NCBI RefSeq assembly: GCF_029255185.1
Contig: NZ_JAPUVO010000071.1
Location: 1 to 42,437 of the forward strand
Direction of reading: 5' to 3'
DNA: 42,437 nucleotides
From: Propionivibrio sp.
Lineage (GTDB): Bacteria; Pseudomonadota; Gammaproteobacteria; Burkholderiales; Rhodocyclaceae
In this document: in pieces, positions 19,751-27,779 of the stretch
Layout: every line of letters begins with the position of its first letter
Numbering within the stretch: the first letter of the stretch is position 1
Position numbers and translations under genes: made by a program
The notes under the pieces: generated by a model
Told to the model about the DNA's origin: nothing
Seen by the model: the letters and a program-made list of their open reading frames with translations, nothing else
The model's database searches: none

Positions 19751-20179
19751 ATGGGGATGAATTCTGGAAACGGCAGCGCTTCAGCCGACCTGGAGGTGAT
19801 GTCGGAGATCAACACCACGCCGTTGATCGACGTCATGCTGGTGCTGCTGATCATGCTGATCATCACCATTCCGATCCAGCTGCACTCGGTCAACCTCAAC
19901 ATGCCGGCCGGCAATCCACCGCCGCCGCTCGTCAAGCCCGAGGTGGTGAAGATCGATATCGACGCGGACGGCACCATTCGCTGGAACAGCGAGGCCGTAA
20001 CGCAGGCGGCCGCTTTCGAAGCCAGATTGCAGGCCGCCGCGCTCCAGCCGGTACAGCCGGAACTTCATGTCCGCCCGGATAAACGGGTCAGCTACAGGAC
20101 GGTTGCCTATGTCATGGCCACCGTGCAACGACTGGGGCTGACTAAGATCGGGCTGGCTGGCGGCGAGCAGTTCATCTGA
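19751..20179 (+). CDS. exbD: ExbD accessory protein, second copy
   Basis: A 142-residue ExbD paralogue with VMSEINTTPLIDVMLVLLIMLIITIPIQLHSV; the proton-carrying Asp is in PLIDVML. Its periplasmic part (WNSEAVTQAAAFEARLQAA, HVRPDKRVSYRTVAYVMATVQRLG) is clearly related to but different from the first copy. GGAGGAAG at 19737-19744 supports the ATG at 19751. It closes the tonB-exbBDD unit, 47 bases ahead of the receptor gene. Twin exbD genes are known next to receptors in other proteobacteria. Confidence 0.93.
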   Translation: MGMNSGNGSASADLEVMSEINTTPLIDVMLVLLIMLIITIPIQLHSVNLNMPAGNPPPPLVKPEVVKIDIDADGTIRWNSEAVTQAAAFEARLQAAALQPVQPELHVRPDKRVSYRTVAYVMATVQRLGLTKIGLAGGEQFI

Positions 20180-20226
20180 CCCAAATTTCGCAATGTTTTT
20201 CTTTTACCAATCGATCTGGAGAAATA

Positions 20227-22746
20227 ATGAAACAGCGCATCAAGCGTACGAAGACGCCCTACGGCGTCGGGGAAAAAAGACAGTTAAGTAGTGGCCGGGC
20301 GAGCATCGCTGCCGCCATTTTCCTGCTCGCTTCCGGTCAGATTCAGGCGGCGGACAACGTGGAACCCGTGCAGACCCTGGATCAGATCGTTGTGCACGCC
20401 CGCGACCGGGCCGAAAAGTTGCAGGACGTGCCGATCCCGGTGTCGGCGATCACCGGCAAAACGCTCGAAAACAACAACGCGGTGGCCTTTCAGGACTTCG
20501 CCAAGCTGGCGCCCAATTTGCAGGCACACGTGCCCAATGCCCGCCAGACCAGCATTTCCATCCGCGGCGTCGGCAAGAACACCGCCAACGATGCGCTGGA
20601 ACCGAGCGTCGGCGTCATCATCGACGGCGTTCCCAGCGCCTTCATCAGCCAGTCGTGGGGCAACTTCCCCGATCTCGATCACGTCGAGGTCTTGCGCGGC
20701 CCGCAAGGAACGCTGCTTGGCAAGAACACGACGCTCGGCGTGGTCAATATTGTGACCAAGGCGCCAAGCTTCAGCCCCGAGTCGTCGTTCGAACTGTCGG
20801 CCGGCGAACGCCACACACAGGGCCTCAAGGCGAGCGTCGGCGGCTCCGTCCAGGATGGCGTCCTGGCCTATCGCGCCTCGGCTTTTGTCGAACGGCAGGA
20901 CGGGCCGTTCAACGACATTGCCCCGCAGCAAGCCAACGCAACATTCGGCGAAAGAAACCGCGAGGGCGGACGGCTGCAATTCCTGCTCTTGCCCAGCGCC
21001 GATCTATCGGTGCGCATCAGCGCCGACCGGCAGCAATCGGCGGAACTGATCGCCTTTACCGACCCACCGCTGTTCGGTGACCCGGCCTTCTTTCCCAATG
21101 GCACATCGCGCACGGCGGGCACGGCCCTGACTTACACCTCACGGCTGGCACGCCCGTGGTTCGGCGGCTACAAGCCGCTGGTGGACAACTGGGACACGGT
21201 CGACAACAGCGGCTCGCGGCCGACGCGCAGTGCCTCCAACGGCCTGTCGGCAGAGGTGAACTGGAACGTCGACGACCTGACCTTCACCTCGATCTCCGCC
21301 TATCGCGATTCGCTGTTCGACGCCAACAATGCGAACTGGTCGCGTTTCGACATCACCCAGTTTGGCGCGCTGATCAACCAGAAACAGCTCTCGCAGGAAT
21401 TTCGCGTCAGCTCGAGTATCGGCAAGGACATCGACTACACCGCCGGCGTCTACCTGCTCAAGTCCGAAGTTGACGCGCTGGATCGTTTCCGTTTCGGCGC
21501 CGATGCCGGCGCCTTCTATGCCACCGCTGCCAGCTACAACAGCCTGAACACATCGGCAGTCGGCCGGCAGTTGCTGCAGGATTCCTTGCGCGGCCTGTAC
21601 ACCAACCGGCCGGCCCAGCCGAACACCAACAGCGTTGCCGAGTTCGGTCAACTGAACTGGCATGCCACGGATAAGGCGACGCTGACCATCGGCCTGCGCC
21701 GCACGCATGAAAATAAGGAAAACAGCTACAACAATTTCATCGCCAACGATTCGGCATTCACCGCCAATCTGGCAGCGACTACCCTGGATGGGGCCGGCAA
21801 CGGTATCGCTGGCGTATACAACGGCGCCACGGCGGCGCAAATCGCTGCGGCCAGGGCAGTACGTCAGACGCAACTGTCGGGGCAGGGTGCGGTTGCCGGG
21901 AAGAAAATCGACGCCACCTCCTACGCCTGGCTGATCAATCCAAGCTACAAGCTGAACCAGGATACCCTGCTGTACACCTCGCTCGGCTACGGCGAAAAAT
22001 CCGGTTCGGTGCAGTTCAACACGACGACCCTGGCACCGCAGAACGTTGATCCGGAAAAGGCGCTCGATTTCGAACTGGGCTTCAAATCCAGTTTGCCCGA
22101 TCACCGGCTGGTTCTAAACGGCAATTTCTACGAAACCCACATCAAGGGTTACCAGCAGAACCTGACGGTAGTCGATGCCACCACCGCCACCGGCTTTCGC
22201 ACCTATCTGGGCAACGTCGAGGGGGTGACCTTGCGTGGCGTCGAACTGGAAGGCTCCTTCGCATTGCTGAAAAATCTGGCGGTGAATTTCAGTGGCGCCT
22301 ATAACCGGGCCTTCTACTCCAGCTTCAGCAATGCGCCTTGTGCCTCGGACATCTCGGGGCAGCCGAGCGGACAGCAGCAGTGCGACTACACCGGGAAGCA
22401 ACTCCCCTTCGCGCCGAAGCTTAGCGCCAGCCTCGGCTTCGACTACCGGACACCGATCACCGGCGGCTACCTGCTGCATGCCTTTGGCAACACGACCTAC
22501 CACGGGAGAACCAACTACAACGCCGGCTTGGCAGAGCTTGGCTGGCTCAATGCCTACAGCATCGTCGATGCCGGTATCGGCCTCCAGACCAGCGACGGCA
22601 AATTGGAACTGGCCCTGGTCGGCAAGAACCTGGCCGACCAGCATTACGTCACTAATATCGGCACTTACAGCAATCAGGCGGCGATCACGGCAACGCCCGG
22701 CGACCGGCGCTATATCGGCGTAGTGCTGCGTGCCAAGCAGTTCTGA
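20227..22746 (+). CDS. TonB-dependent outer-membrane receptor
   Basis: An 839-residue receptor with a long N-terminal leader (about 1-38; core IAAAIFLLASGQIQAA), a TonB-box-like DQIVVHARD near 53-61, a plug domain with PVSAITG, ISIRGVGKNTANDA, VGVIIDGVP, VEVLRGPQGTLLGKNTTLGVVNIVTK, and a beta barrel ending in Phe (VVLRAKQF) as outer-membrane proteins do. The substrate is not evident from sequence; the neighbours (tonB-exbBDD, arylsulfatase, rhodanese, cysK, cysE) suggest an organosulfur compound such as a sulfate ester or sulfonate. CTGGAG lies just before the start. Confidence 0.92.
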   Translation: MKQRIKRTKTPYGVGEKRQLSSGRASIAAAIFLLASGQIQAADNVEPVQTLDQIVVHARDRAEKLQDVPIPVSAITGKTLENNNAVAFQDFAKLAPNLQAHVPNARQTSISIRGVGKNTANDALEPSVGVIIDGVPSAFISQSWGNFPDLDHVEVLRGPQGTLLGKNTTLGVVNIVTKAPSFSPESSFELSAGERHTQGLKASVGGSVQDGVLAYRASAFVERQDGPFNDIAPQQANATFGERNREGGRLQFLLLPSADLSVRISADRQQSAELIAFTDPPLFGDPAFFPNGTSRTAGTALTYTSRLARPWFGGYKPLVDNWDTVDNSGSRPTRSASNGLSAEVNWNVDDLTFTSISAYRDSLFDANNANWSRFDITQFGALINQKQLSQEFRVSSSIGKDIDYTAGVYLLKSEVDALDRFRFGADAGAFYATAASYNSLNTSAVGRQLLQDSLRGLYTNRPAQPNTNSVAEFGQLNWHATDKATLTIGLRRTHENKENSYNNFIANDSAFTANLAATTLDGAGNGIAGVYNGATAAQIAAARAVRQTQLSGQGAVAGKKIDATSYAWLINPSYKLNQDTLLYTSLGYGEKSGSVQFNTTTLAPQNVDPEKALDFELGFKSSLPDHRLVLNGNFYETHIKGYQQNLTVVDATTATGFRTYLGNVEGVTLRGVELEGSFALLKNLAVNFSGAYNRAFYSSFSNAPCASDISGQPSGQQQCDYTGKQLPFAPKLSASLGFDYRTPITGGYLLHAFGNTTYHGRTNYNAGLAELGWLNAYSIVDAGIGLQTSDGKLELALVGKNLADQHYVTNIGTYSNQAAITATPGDRRYIGVVLRAKQF

Positions 22747-22759
22747 CCAAGGAACGAGG

Positions 22760-23296
22760 ATGCGCGACTCCAGTACGCAATCCCTCTGCCGCCGCTTCCT
22801 GCCGCTGGGCATGGTAGGTCTTCTGCTGGCGCTGCCGGTGCGCGCCGAGCCGGCAGCGGCGTTTCTCGAAACACCGCTGCCCGGCATCGACAAGCAAACG
22901 CACCGCCTTGACGACTGGCGCGGCAAGCTGCGTGTGGTCAATTTCTGGGCGACCTGGTGCCAGCCCTGCCGCAGTGAAATTCCCGTCCTGCGCGGAGCTC
23001 ACCGGGAATGGCGCAGGCAAGGCGTCAAGATCATTGGCGTTGCGCTGGACAACGCCGATGACGTGCGCGAGTTCGCCCGGCAGGCCGGCATCGCCTATCC
23101 GCTGTTGCTGGCGGAGGAACAGGGGCCGGCCCTGATGCAGGACAGCGGCAACCGTTCCGGCGCTTTGCCCTTCACCCTGCTGGTCGATGCCCAGGGCAGG
23201 ATCTTGCAACGCCATGCCGGGCCAATTGATGAGCGCCGGCTCAAGCAATGGCTGCAGGAGGCGACAGGCAAAAAGAAACCGGCCGCACCGGTTTGA
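22760..23296 (+). CDS. TlpA-like periplasmic thioredoxin
   Basis: A 178-residue thioredoxin-fold protein with a signal peptide (FLPLGMVGLLLALPVRAEP) and the active site WATWCQPCRSEIP. KIIGVALDNADDVREFARQAGI and GALPFTLLVDAQGRIL are typical of the TlpA/ResA/peroxiredoxin-like group, with the cis-Pro in LPFT. It probably acts as a periplasmic thiol-disulfide reductase. It starts 13 bases after the receptor gene, with AAGGAACGAGG before ATG 22760, so it is in the same operon. A link to disulfide handling of the sulfatase or of an imported sulfur compound is inference. Confidence 0.88.
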   Translation: MRDSSTQSLCRRFLPLGMVGLLLALPVRAEPAAAFLETPLPGIDKQTHRLDDWRGKLRVVNFWATWCQPCRSEIPVLRGAHREWRRQGVKIIGVALDNADDVREFARQAGIAYPLLLAEEQGPALMQDSGNRSGALPFTLLVDAQGRILQRHAGPIDERRLKQWLQEATGKKKPAAPV

Positions 23297-23341
23297 CCGG
23301 TCCGGCAATTCAGGCATTTATCCACGAAGAAGGAGCTACAC

Positions 23342-24277
23342 ATGCCGTTACGAAAACTCATCATCCCGCTCGCGCTGACCTTGGCCAGCGTCTCCAGCAG
23401 CCACGCCGGCACAGCGGACAGCAGCTACAAATCGGCACTGGAGCAATGGCGGCAGGACTCCGAGCAGCGCCTGCGCGCCCCGTATGGTGTCCTGTCGATT
23501 GTCGGCCTCTTCTGGCTGCATGACGGCAACAATCGCATCGGTTCGCATCCGGCCAGCGAAGTGCCCTTGCCGCCGGATGTCGCGCCGGCACGCCTCGGCG
23601 TCGTCAAGGTCGAAGGCGGTACGACGAGTCTGGAAGTGAGCGCAGACGCGCCCGTCTCGGTCAATGGTGCGCGGGTTAAAACTGCGCTTCTGGCCAATGA
23701 TGGCAAGAGCACCAAAGCGGCCGTCGAGATCGGCCGCCTGAAGCTCTCGCTGATCAACAGCGAGCAGGGACAGGCGATCCAGGTGAGTGACCCGAACAGT
23801 GCCCTGCGCCGCGATTTCGCCGGGCAACAGTGGTTTCCGGTCGACGAAGACTGGCGAGTGCCCGGCCACTATGTCGCCTACCCGCAGGCGAAGATCATTC
23901 CCTACGATAGCGCTGTCGGCGGCACACGCAGCGCACCCAGTCCGGGCTATGTGACCTTCGTCCGCGACGGGCACGAGTATTCGCTGGATGTGCTGGAAGA
24001 AAACGCCGAAGGCCGGGTCGCCTTTTTCTTCGATGCCACCACCGGCAAGACCACCTACGCGGGCGGGCGCGTCGTACCCATCGAAAAGGGCGAAGACGAC
24101 GGGGTGACGCTCGACTTCAACAAGGCGTTCAACCGACCTTGCGCAGTCTCACCCTTCACCGTTTGCCGCATTGCTCCGGAACAGAACCGCTTGAAGGTGC
24201 TGGAGGTTCGGGCCGGCGAAAAGAAGCCCTTGATCAAGGTGCAGCGGGTGGCAAGTGCGCCGGATTACATCAAGTGA
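23342..24277 (+). CDS. Exported DUF1684 protein
   Basis: A 311-residue protein with a signal peptide (MPLRKLIIPLALTLASVSSSHA). The body carries DUF1684 hallmarks: YGVLSIVGLFWLHDGNNRIGS near 47-67 and LDFNKAFNRPCAVSPFTVCRIAPEQN near the C-terminus, with the paired cysteines of that block. The family has no proven activity that I can cite. It lies between the TlpA-like thioredoxin and the truncated arylsulfatase in one operon, 45 bases after the former. A periplasmic or outer-membrane role in use of the imported substrate is inference. Confidence 0.85.
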   Translation: MPLRKLIIPLALTLASVSSSHAGTADSSYKSALEQWRQDSEQRLRAPYGVLSIVGLFWLHDGNNRIGSHPASEVPLPPDVAPARLGVVKVEGGTTSLEVSADAPVSVNGARVKTALLANDGKSTKAAVEIGRLKLSLINSEQGQAIQVSDPNSALRRDFAGQQWFPVDEDWRVPGHYVAYPQAKIIPYDSAVGGTRSAPSPGYVTFVRDGHEYSLDVLEENAEGRVAFFFDATTGKTTYAGGRVVPIEKGEDDGVTLDFNKAFNRPCAVSPFTVCRIAPEQNRLKVLEVRAGEKKPLIKVQRVASAPDYIK

Positions 24278-24335
24278 TAGCCGGCGTCGCGCAGCAGTTC
24301 TGGACGGGTGGCGTCGCCGTTTTTCGGGAGGAACG

Positions 24336-24953
24336 ATGGAACTGCTGAGAACATGGAAGACCTTGCTTGCCGGTGCGGTCGCTTGCCTGGGCATGGTCAG
24401 CGCCAGCGCACTGGAGGTGCTGCCCAAACCGCCGGCCGCATTCAAGGGCAAAGTCGATGTCTTGCGCGACAAGTCGGTACCGGACTGGCCGGAAGAAGCG
24501 AAGGCCCGCCCCGGCGCACCCAACGTCGTGCTGGTCCTGCTCGACGATGTCGGTTTTTCGGCGTCGACCACCTTTGGTGGCGTTGCACAGACGCCGACCC
24601 TGGAAAAGCTGGCGGCCGATGGCCTCAAGTACAATGCCTTCCACGTCACGGCGCTTTGTTCGCCGAGTCGTGCGGCCTTGCTCACCGGCCGTAACCACCA
24701 CCAAGTCGGTCATGGCGTGGTGGCCGATTCGGCCGCCGGCTATCCGGGTTACAACTCGGTGTGGAACAAGGACACCGTGTCCGTCGCCGAAGTGCTGCGT
24801 CAGAACGGTTATTCGACGGCCGCCTTCGGCAAGTGGCATAACACGCCGGTCTGGGAAATTAGCCCGGTCGGGCCTTTCGATCGTTGGCCGACCAGTAAAT
24901 TGCCGTCACACCATCCGGTCGGCAGCTACAAGGCGGCCGGTTCCTGCCACTGA
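24336..24953 (+). pseudogene. Arylsulfatase, truncated after the N-terminal domain
   Basis: The 205-residue product has a signal peptide (LLAGAVACLGMVSASA) and the N-terminal sulfatase core: metal ligands Asp70-Asp71 (NVVLVLLDDVGFS), the formylglycine motif Cys108-S-P-S-Arg112 in ALCSPSRAALLTGRNHHQVG, and GYSTAAFGKWHNTP. Family resemblance stops at GPFDRWPT (about 179-186); the next 19 residues are unrelated and a stop follows. Related exported arylsulfatases are several hundred residues long, so most of the catalytic domain is missing, and rhodanese begins 15 bases later with no remnant between. GGGAGGAACG supports the start. It is probably inactive unless the sequence is misassembled. Confidence 0.85.
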
Positions 24954-24967
24954 AAAAGGAGGTTCAA

Positions 24968-25492
24968 ATGCCAAGTGCGCTTATCGATCGCCATGTCCAG
25001 GCGGTTCCTTTGCCGACCGCCCCTGCAAAATCTGCGGCGACCGGCGGCAACGAACTGGCGATTCTTGCCAGCGCCCGCCAGCGTGCCGAACAGATCCAAC
25101 TGCCCTATGCCGGCAGTATCGCTCCCGCTGAAGCGTGGGCACTTTTCGCGCAAGGTGAAGCGCGTCTGGTCGATGTGCGCAGCGCCGAGGAGCTCAAATT
25201 CGTCGGCCGCGTTCCCGACAGCCTTCATGTCGCGTGGATGAGCGGCATCTCGCTGTCGCGCAATCCGCGCTTCACGAAGGAACTGGAATCGAAGGTGAGC
25301 AAGGACGAAGTCATTGTGCTGCTCTGCCGCAGCGGCAAGCGCTCCGCAGCCGCCGCCGAAGCGGCGACCAAAGCAGGTTTTCTCCACGTGTTCAACATTC
25401 TCGAAGGGTTCGAGGGCGATCTTGACGAGCAGCAGCGTCGCGGCGCCTTCAACGGTTGGCGCTATGCCGCACTGCCCTGGGTGCAGGATTAA
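24968..25492 (+). CDS. Rhodanese-like sulfurtransferase
   Basis: A 174-residue single-domain rhodanese. After about 45 poorly conserved residues comes the domain: IAPAEAWALFAQGEARLVDVRSAEELKFVGRVP, then the active-site loop Cys120-RSGKRS in VIVLLCRSGKRSA, and VFNILEGFEGDLD near the end. The cysteine would carry a persulfide in transfer from thiosulfate or from a cysteine desulfurase. There is no clear signal peptide, so it is probably cytoplasmic. AAAAGGAGGTTCAA gives a strong ribosome binding site. Rhodanese genes are reported near family 2A encapsulin operons. Confidence 0.92.
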   Translation: MPSALIDRHVQAVPLPTAPAKSAATGGNELAILASARQRAEQIQLPYAGSIAPAEAWALFAQGEARLVDVRSAEELKFVGRVPDSLHVAWMSGISLSRNPRFTKELESKVSKDEVIVLLCRSGKRSAAAAEAATKAGFLHVFNILEGFEGDLDEQQRRGAFNGWRYAALPWVQD

Positions 25493-25507
25493 TCGAAAGG
25501 AAGCAGC

Positions 25508-26485
25508 ATGTCAAAATGGTTTGCAGACAACGCGAAATCAATCGGCAATACGCCGCTCGTTCGCCTCAATCGTGTGACCGATGGCGCCGACGCCACGGTG
25601 CTGGCCAAGATCGAGGGGCGCAATCCGGCCTACTCGGTGAAATGCCGGATTGGTGCGGCGATGATCGACGATGCCGAACGCAGGGGTCTCCTTGGTCCCG
25701 GCAAGGAACTGGTCGAGCCGACCAGTGGCAATACCGGTATCGCGCTGGCCTTTGTTGCTGCAGCGCGCGGTATTCCGCTGACGCTGACGATGCCCGAAAC
25801 GATGAGTGTCGAGCGGCGCAAACTCCTCGCGGCCTACGGCGCCACACTGGTTCTGACCGAAGGCGCCAAGGGGATGAGCGGCGCCATCGCCAAGGCCGAG
25901 GAAATCGCCGCCTCCGATCCGGGCAAGTACGTGCTGCTGCAGCAGTTCAAGAATCCGGCCAATCCGGCCATTCACGAAGCGACTACCGGCCCGGAAATAT
26001 GGGAAGCAACCGACGGTGCAATCGATATCTTCGTCTCCGGTGTCGGCACCGGCGGCACGATCACCGGCGTCTCCCGTTACGTCAAGCAGACGCGCGGCAA
26101 GCCGATCCAGTCGATTGCCGTCGAACCCAGCGCTAGCCCGGTGCTGACGCAGACACGGGCCGGCGAGCCGCTCAAGCCGGGGCCGCACAAAATACAGGGC
26201 ATCGGCGCTGGCTTTGTGCCGCAGATCCTCGATCTTGGCCTGGTCGATGCGGTCGAGCAGGTGACGAATGAGGATGCGGTGCTTTACGCTCGCCGGCTGG
26301 CCAGAGAGGAGGGCATCATCTCTGGCATTTCCAGCGGCGCCGCCGTCGCGGTGGCGGTGCGCGTCGCGCAACAGCCGGAGAACAAGGGGAAAACGATCGT
26401 CGTCATCCTGCCGGATTCCGGCGAGCGCTACCTGAGTTCGATCCTCTTCGAGGGTCTTTTCAACGAGGCCGGGTTGCCGGCATGA
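25508..26485 (+). CDS. cysK: Cysteine synthase A (O-acetylserine sulfhydrylase)
   Basis: It makes cysteine from O-acetylserine and sulfide with PLP. The 325 residues match CysK. The N-terminal [13 protein letters not shown] and the PLP lysine Lys45 in [14 protein letters not shown] are present, as is the substrate loop [27 protein letters not shown] for the phosphate and [11 protein letters not shown] at the end. The arrangement cysK-cysE-encapsulin equals srpG-srpH-srpI of Synechococcus plasmid pANL. AAGGAAGCAGC precedes the start. Its stop overlaps the cysE start by four bases (ATGA). Confidence 0.95.
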   Translation: MSKWFADNAKSIGNTPLVRLNRVTDGADATVLAKIEGRNPAYSVKCRIGAAMIDDAERRGLLGPGKELVEPTSGNTGIALAFVAAARGIPLTLTMPETMSVERRKLLAAYGATLVLTEGAKGMSGAIAKAEEIAASDPGKYVLLQQFKNPANPAIHEATTGPEIWEATDGAIDIFVSGVGTGGTITGVSRYVKQTRGKPIQSIAVEPSASPVLTQTRAGEPLKPGPHKIQGIGAGFVPQILDLGLVDAVEQVTNEDAVLYARRLAREEGIISGISSGAAVAVAVRVAQQPENKGKTIVVILPDSGERYLSSILFEGLFNEAGLPA

Positions 26486-27447
26486 GACACGCTGCAGCCG
26501 ATTCGTCACTGGCTTATGAACAAGTCGGGGGCTGGGGCGTCAAGGAAATCGTTGCGCAGTTGCACACCGCACGCGATCACTGGCGGGCGGCGCGGCAGCG
26601 CAGCCGCGAGTTCGCTGTCCGCGAATTTCCATCACGCGAGGCCCTGAAGGAAATCGCCGAGTCTCTCTGCGGTGTGCTCTTCCCGATGCGTCTTGGTCCG
26701 CCCGATCTGCATCAGGAAGGTGAGGATTTTTACGTCGGCCATACGCTCGACAAGTCCCTGAATGCCTTGTTCCAGCAGGTCCAGCTCGAGCTCGGCTACA
26801 ACCGGCGTTTGCACTGCAAGGAAAAGGAAGGCGTCGAGGCGGATGCCGCCGCGATTGTCAAGAATTTTGCCCGCCGCTTGCCGGCCTTGCGCAATCTGCT
26901 TGACGCCGACGTTGAGGCGGCCTATCTGGGTGATCCGGCGGCACGCAGTGTCGACGAAGTCCTGCTTTGCTATCCGGGCATCCTGGCCGTGATTTATTAC
27001 CGTCTGGCCCATGCCCTGTTCGTACAGGGCGTGCCGCTGGTTGCACGCATCATTTCAGAAATCGCGCACTCGAGTACCGGCATCGATATCCACCCGGGCG
27101 CGCAGATTGGCCCCGGATTCTTCATAGACCACGGGACGGGGGTTGTGATTGGAGAAACCACCATCATTGGCCAGCGCGTTCGCCTTTACCAGGCCGTCAC
27201 GCTTGGTGCAAAACGCTTTACGCAAGATGAAGGCGGTGCGCTGGAGAAAGGGGCGCCGCGCCATCCAATTCTGGAGGATGAAGTCGTTGTCTATGCCGGC
27301 GCCACCATTCTCGGGCGGATTACCATCGGTCGTGGCTCAAGCATCGGTGGCAACGTCTGGCTGACCCGAAGCATCCCCCCGGGGAGCCATGTTTCGCAGG
27401 CCAGCTTGCAGCATGAACCGGGTGGTGCTGGAAAGATCAGCCAATGA
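26482..27447 (+). CDS. cysE: Serine O-acetyltransferase, EpsC/SrpH type
   Basis: It acetylates serine with acetyl-CoA, giving the substrate for CysK. The 321-residue form has a long helical N-terminal part (about 1-190) and a C-terminal left-handed beta-helix with hexapeptide repeats: [37 protein letters not shown], then [11 protein letters not shown] and [19 protein letters not shown]. The catalytic His lies in IDHGTG. The length and N-terminal [20 protein letters not shown] are of the EpsC class found beside encapsulins. It overlaps both cysK and the regulator gene by four bases, so three proteins are translated from one coupled unit. Confidence 0.94.
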   Translation: MRHAAADSSLAYEQVGGWGVKEIVAQLHTARDHWRAARQRSREFAVREFPSREALKEIAESLCGVLFPMRLGPPDLHQEGEDFYVGHTLDKSLNALFQQVQLELGYNRRLHCKEKEGVEADAAAIVKNFARRLPALRNLLDADVEAAYLGDPAARSVDEVLLCYPGILAVIYYRLAHALFVQGVPLVARIISEIAHSSTGIDIHPGAQIGPGFFIDHGTGVVIGETTIIGQRVRLYQAVTLGAKRFTQDEGGALEKGAPRHPILEDEVVVYAGATILGRITIGRGSSIGGNVWLTRSIPPGSHVSQASLQHEPGGAGKISQ

Positions 27448-27683
27448 ACCAATTGATCGACAACTTCGGTTCTGCCGTCCGCCACTTTCGCAAATCCCAC
27501 GGCTGGTCGCAGGAATTGCTGGCGGAAAAGGCCGATCTCAACCGCTCCTATCTCGGCGAACTTGAGCGAGGGCATGTGATTCCATCCCTGGCGACCGCAG
27601 CCAAGCTGGCCTCGGCTTTTGAAGTTCAACTGTCCGGATTGCTGGCTCATTGCGAAAAGCAGCCAGCCAGAGATGTCGGTTGA
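27444..27683 (+). CDS. Small XRE-family DNA-binding regulator
   Basis: A 79-residue helix-turn-helix protein: FGSAVRHFRKSHGWSQELLAEKADLNRSYLGELERGHVIPSLATAAKLASAFEVQLSGLL is a complete Cro/C1-type domain, with the recognition helix around LNRSYLGELERG. There is no sensor domain; the C-terminus has one cysteine (AHCEKQ). It overlaps cysE by four bases (ATGA), which makes it part of the cysK-cysE unit and a candidate local regulator of the sulfur island. The encapsulin start is 97 bases downstream. Confidence 0.88.
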   Translation: MNQLIDNFGSAVRHFRKSHGWSQELLAEKADLNRSYLGELERGHVIPSLATAAKLASAFEVQLSGLLAHCEKQPARDVG

Positions 27684-27779
27684 TGGCTATAGCATGTTGA
27701 AGCACAGGCGCCGACTTTCGACAATGACCGTCCATTATTTCTTATAAGCATTTTAATTTTTGATCTAAGGAGAGCACTG
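27684..27779 (+). promoter_or_regulatory. A/T-rich leader of the encapsulin gene
   Basis: These 96 bases separate the XRE gene from the encapsulin gene. The part 27733-27765 is A/T-rich amid GC-rich surroundings and holds ATTATTTCTTATAAGCATTT, including ATAAGCA (27744-27750), a motif also found upstream of sbp and, as ATAAGC, upstream of the molbindin gene. A strong ribosome binding site, AAGGAGAG, lies just before the ATG. It is a plausible promoter and operator, with no protein assigned. Confidence 0.45.

Noticed and set aside
24367-25131. A 254-codon frame across the arylsulfatase and rhodanese genes
   Set aside because: Its sequence is Arg/Pro/Ser-rich as expected for an out-of-frame reading of GC-rich coding DNA, and it does not supply the missing part of the sulfatase.
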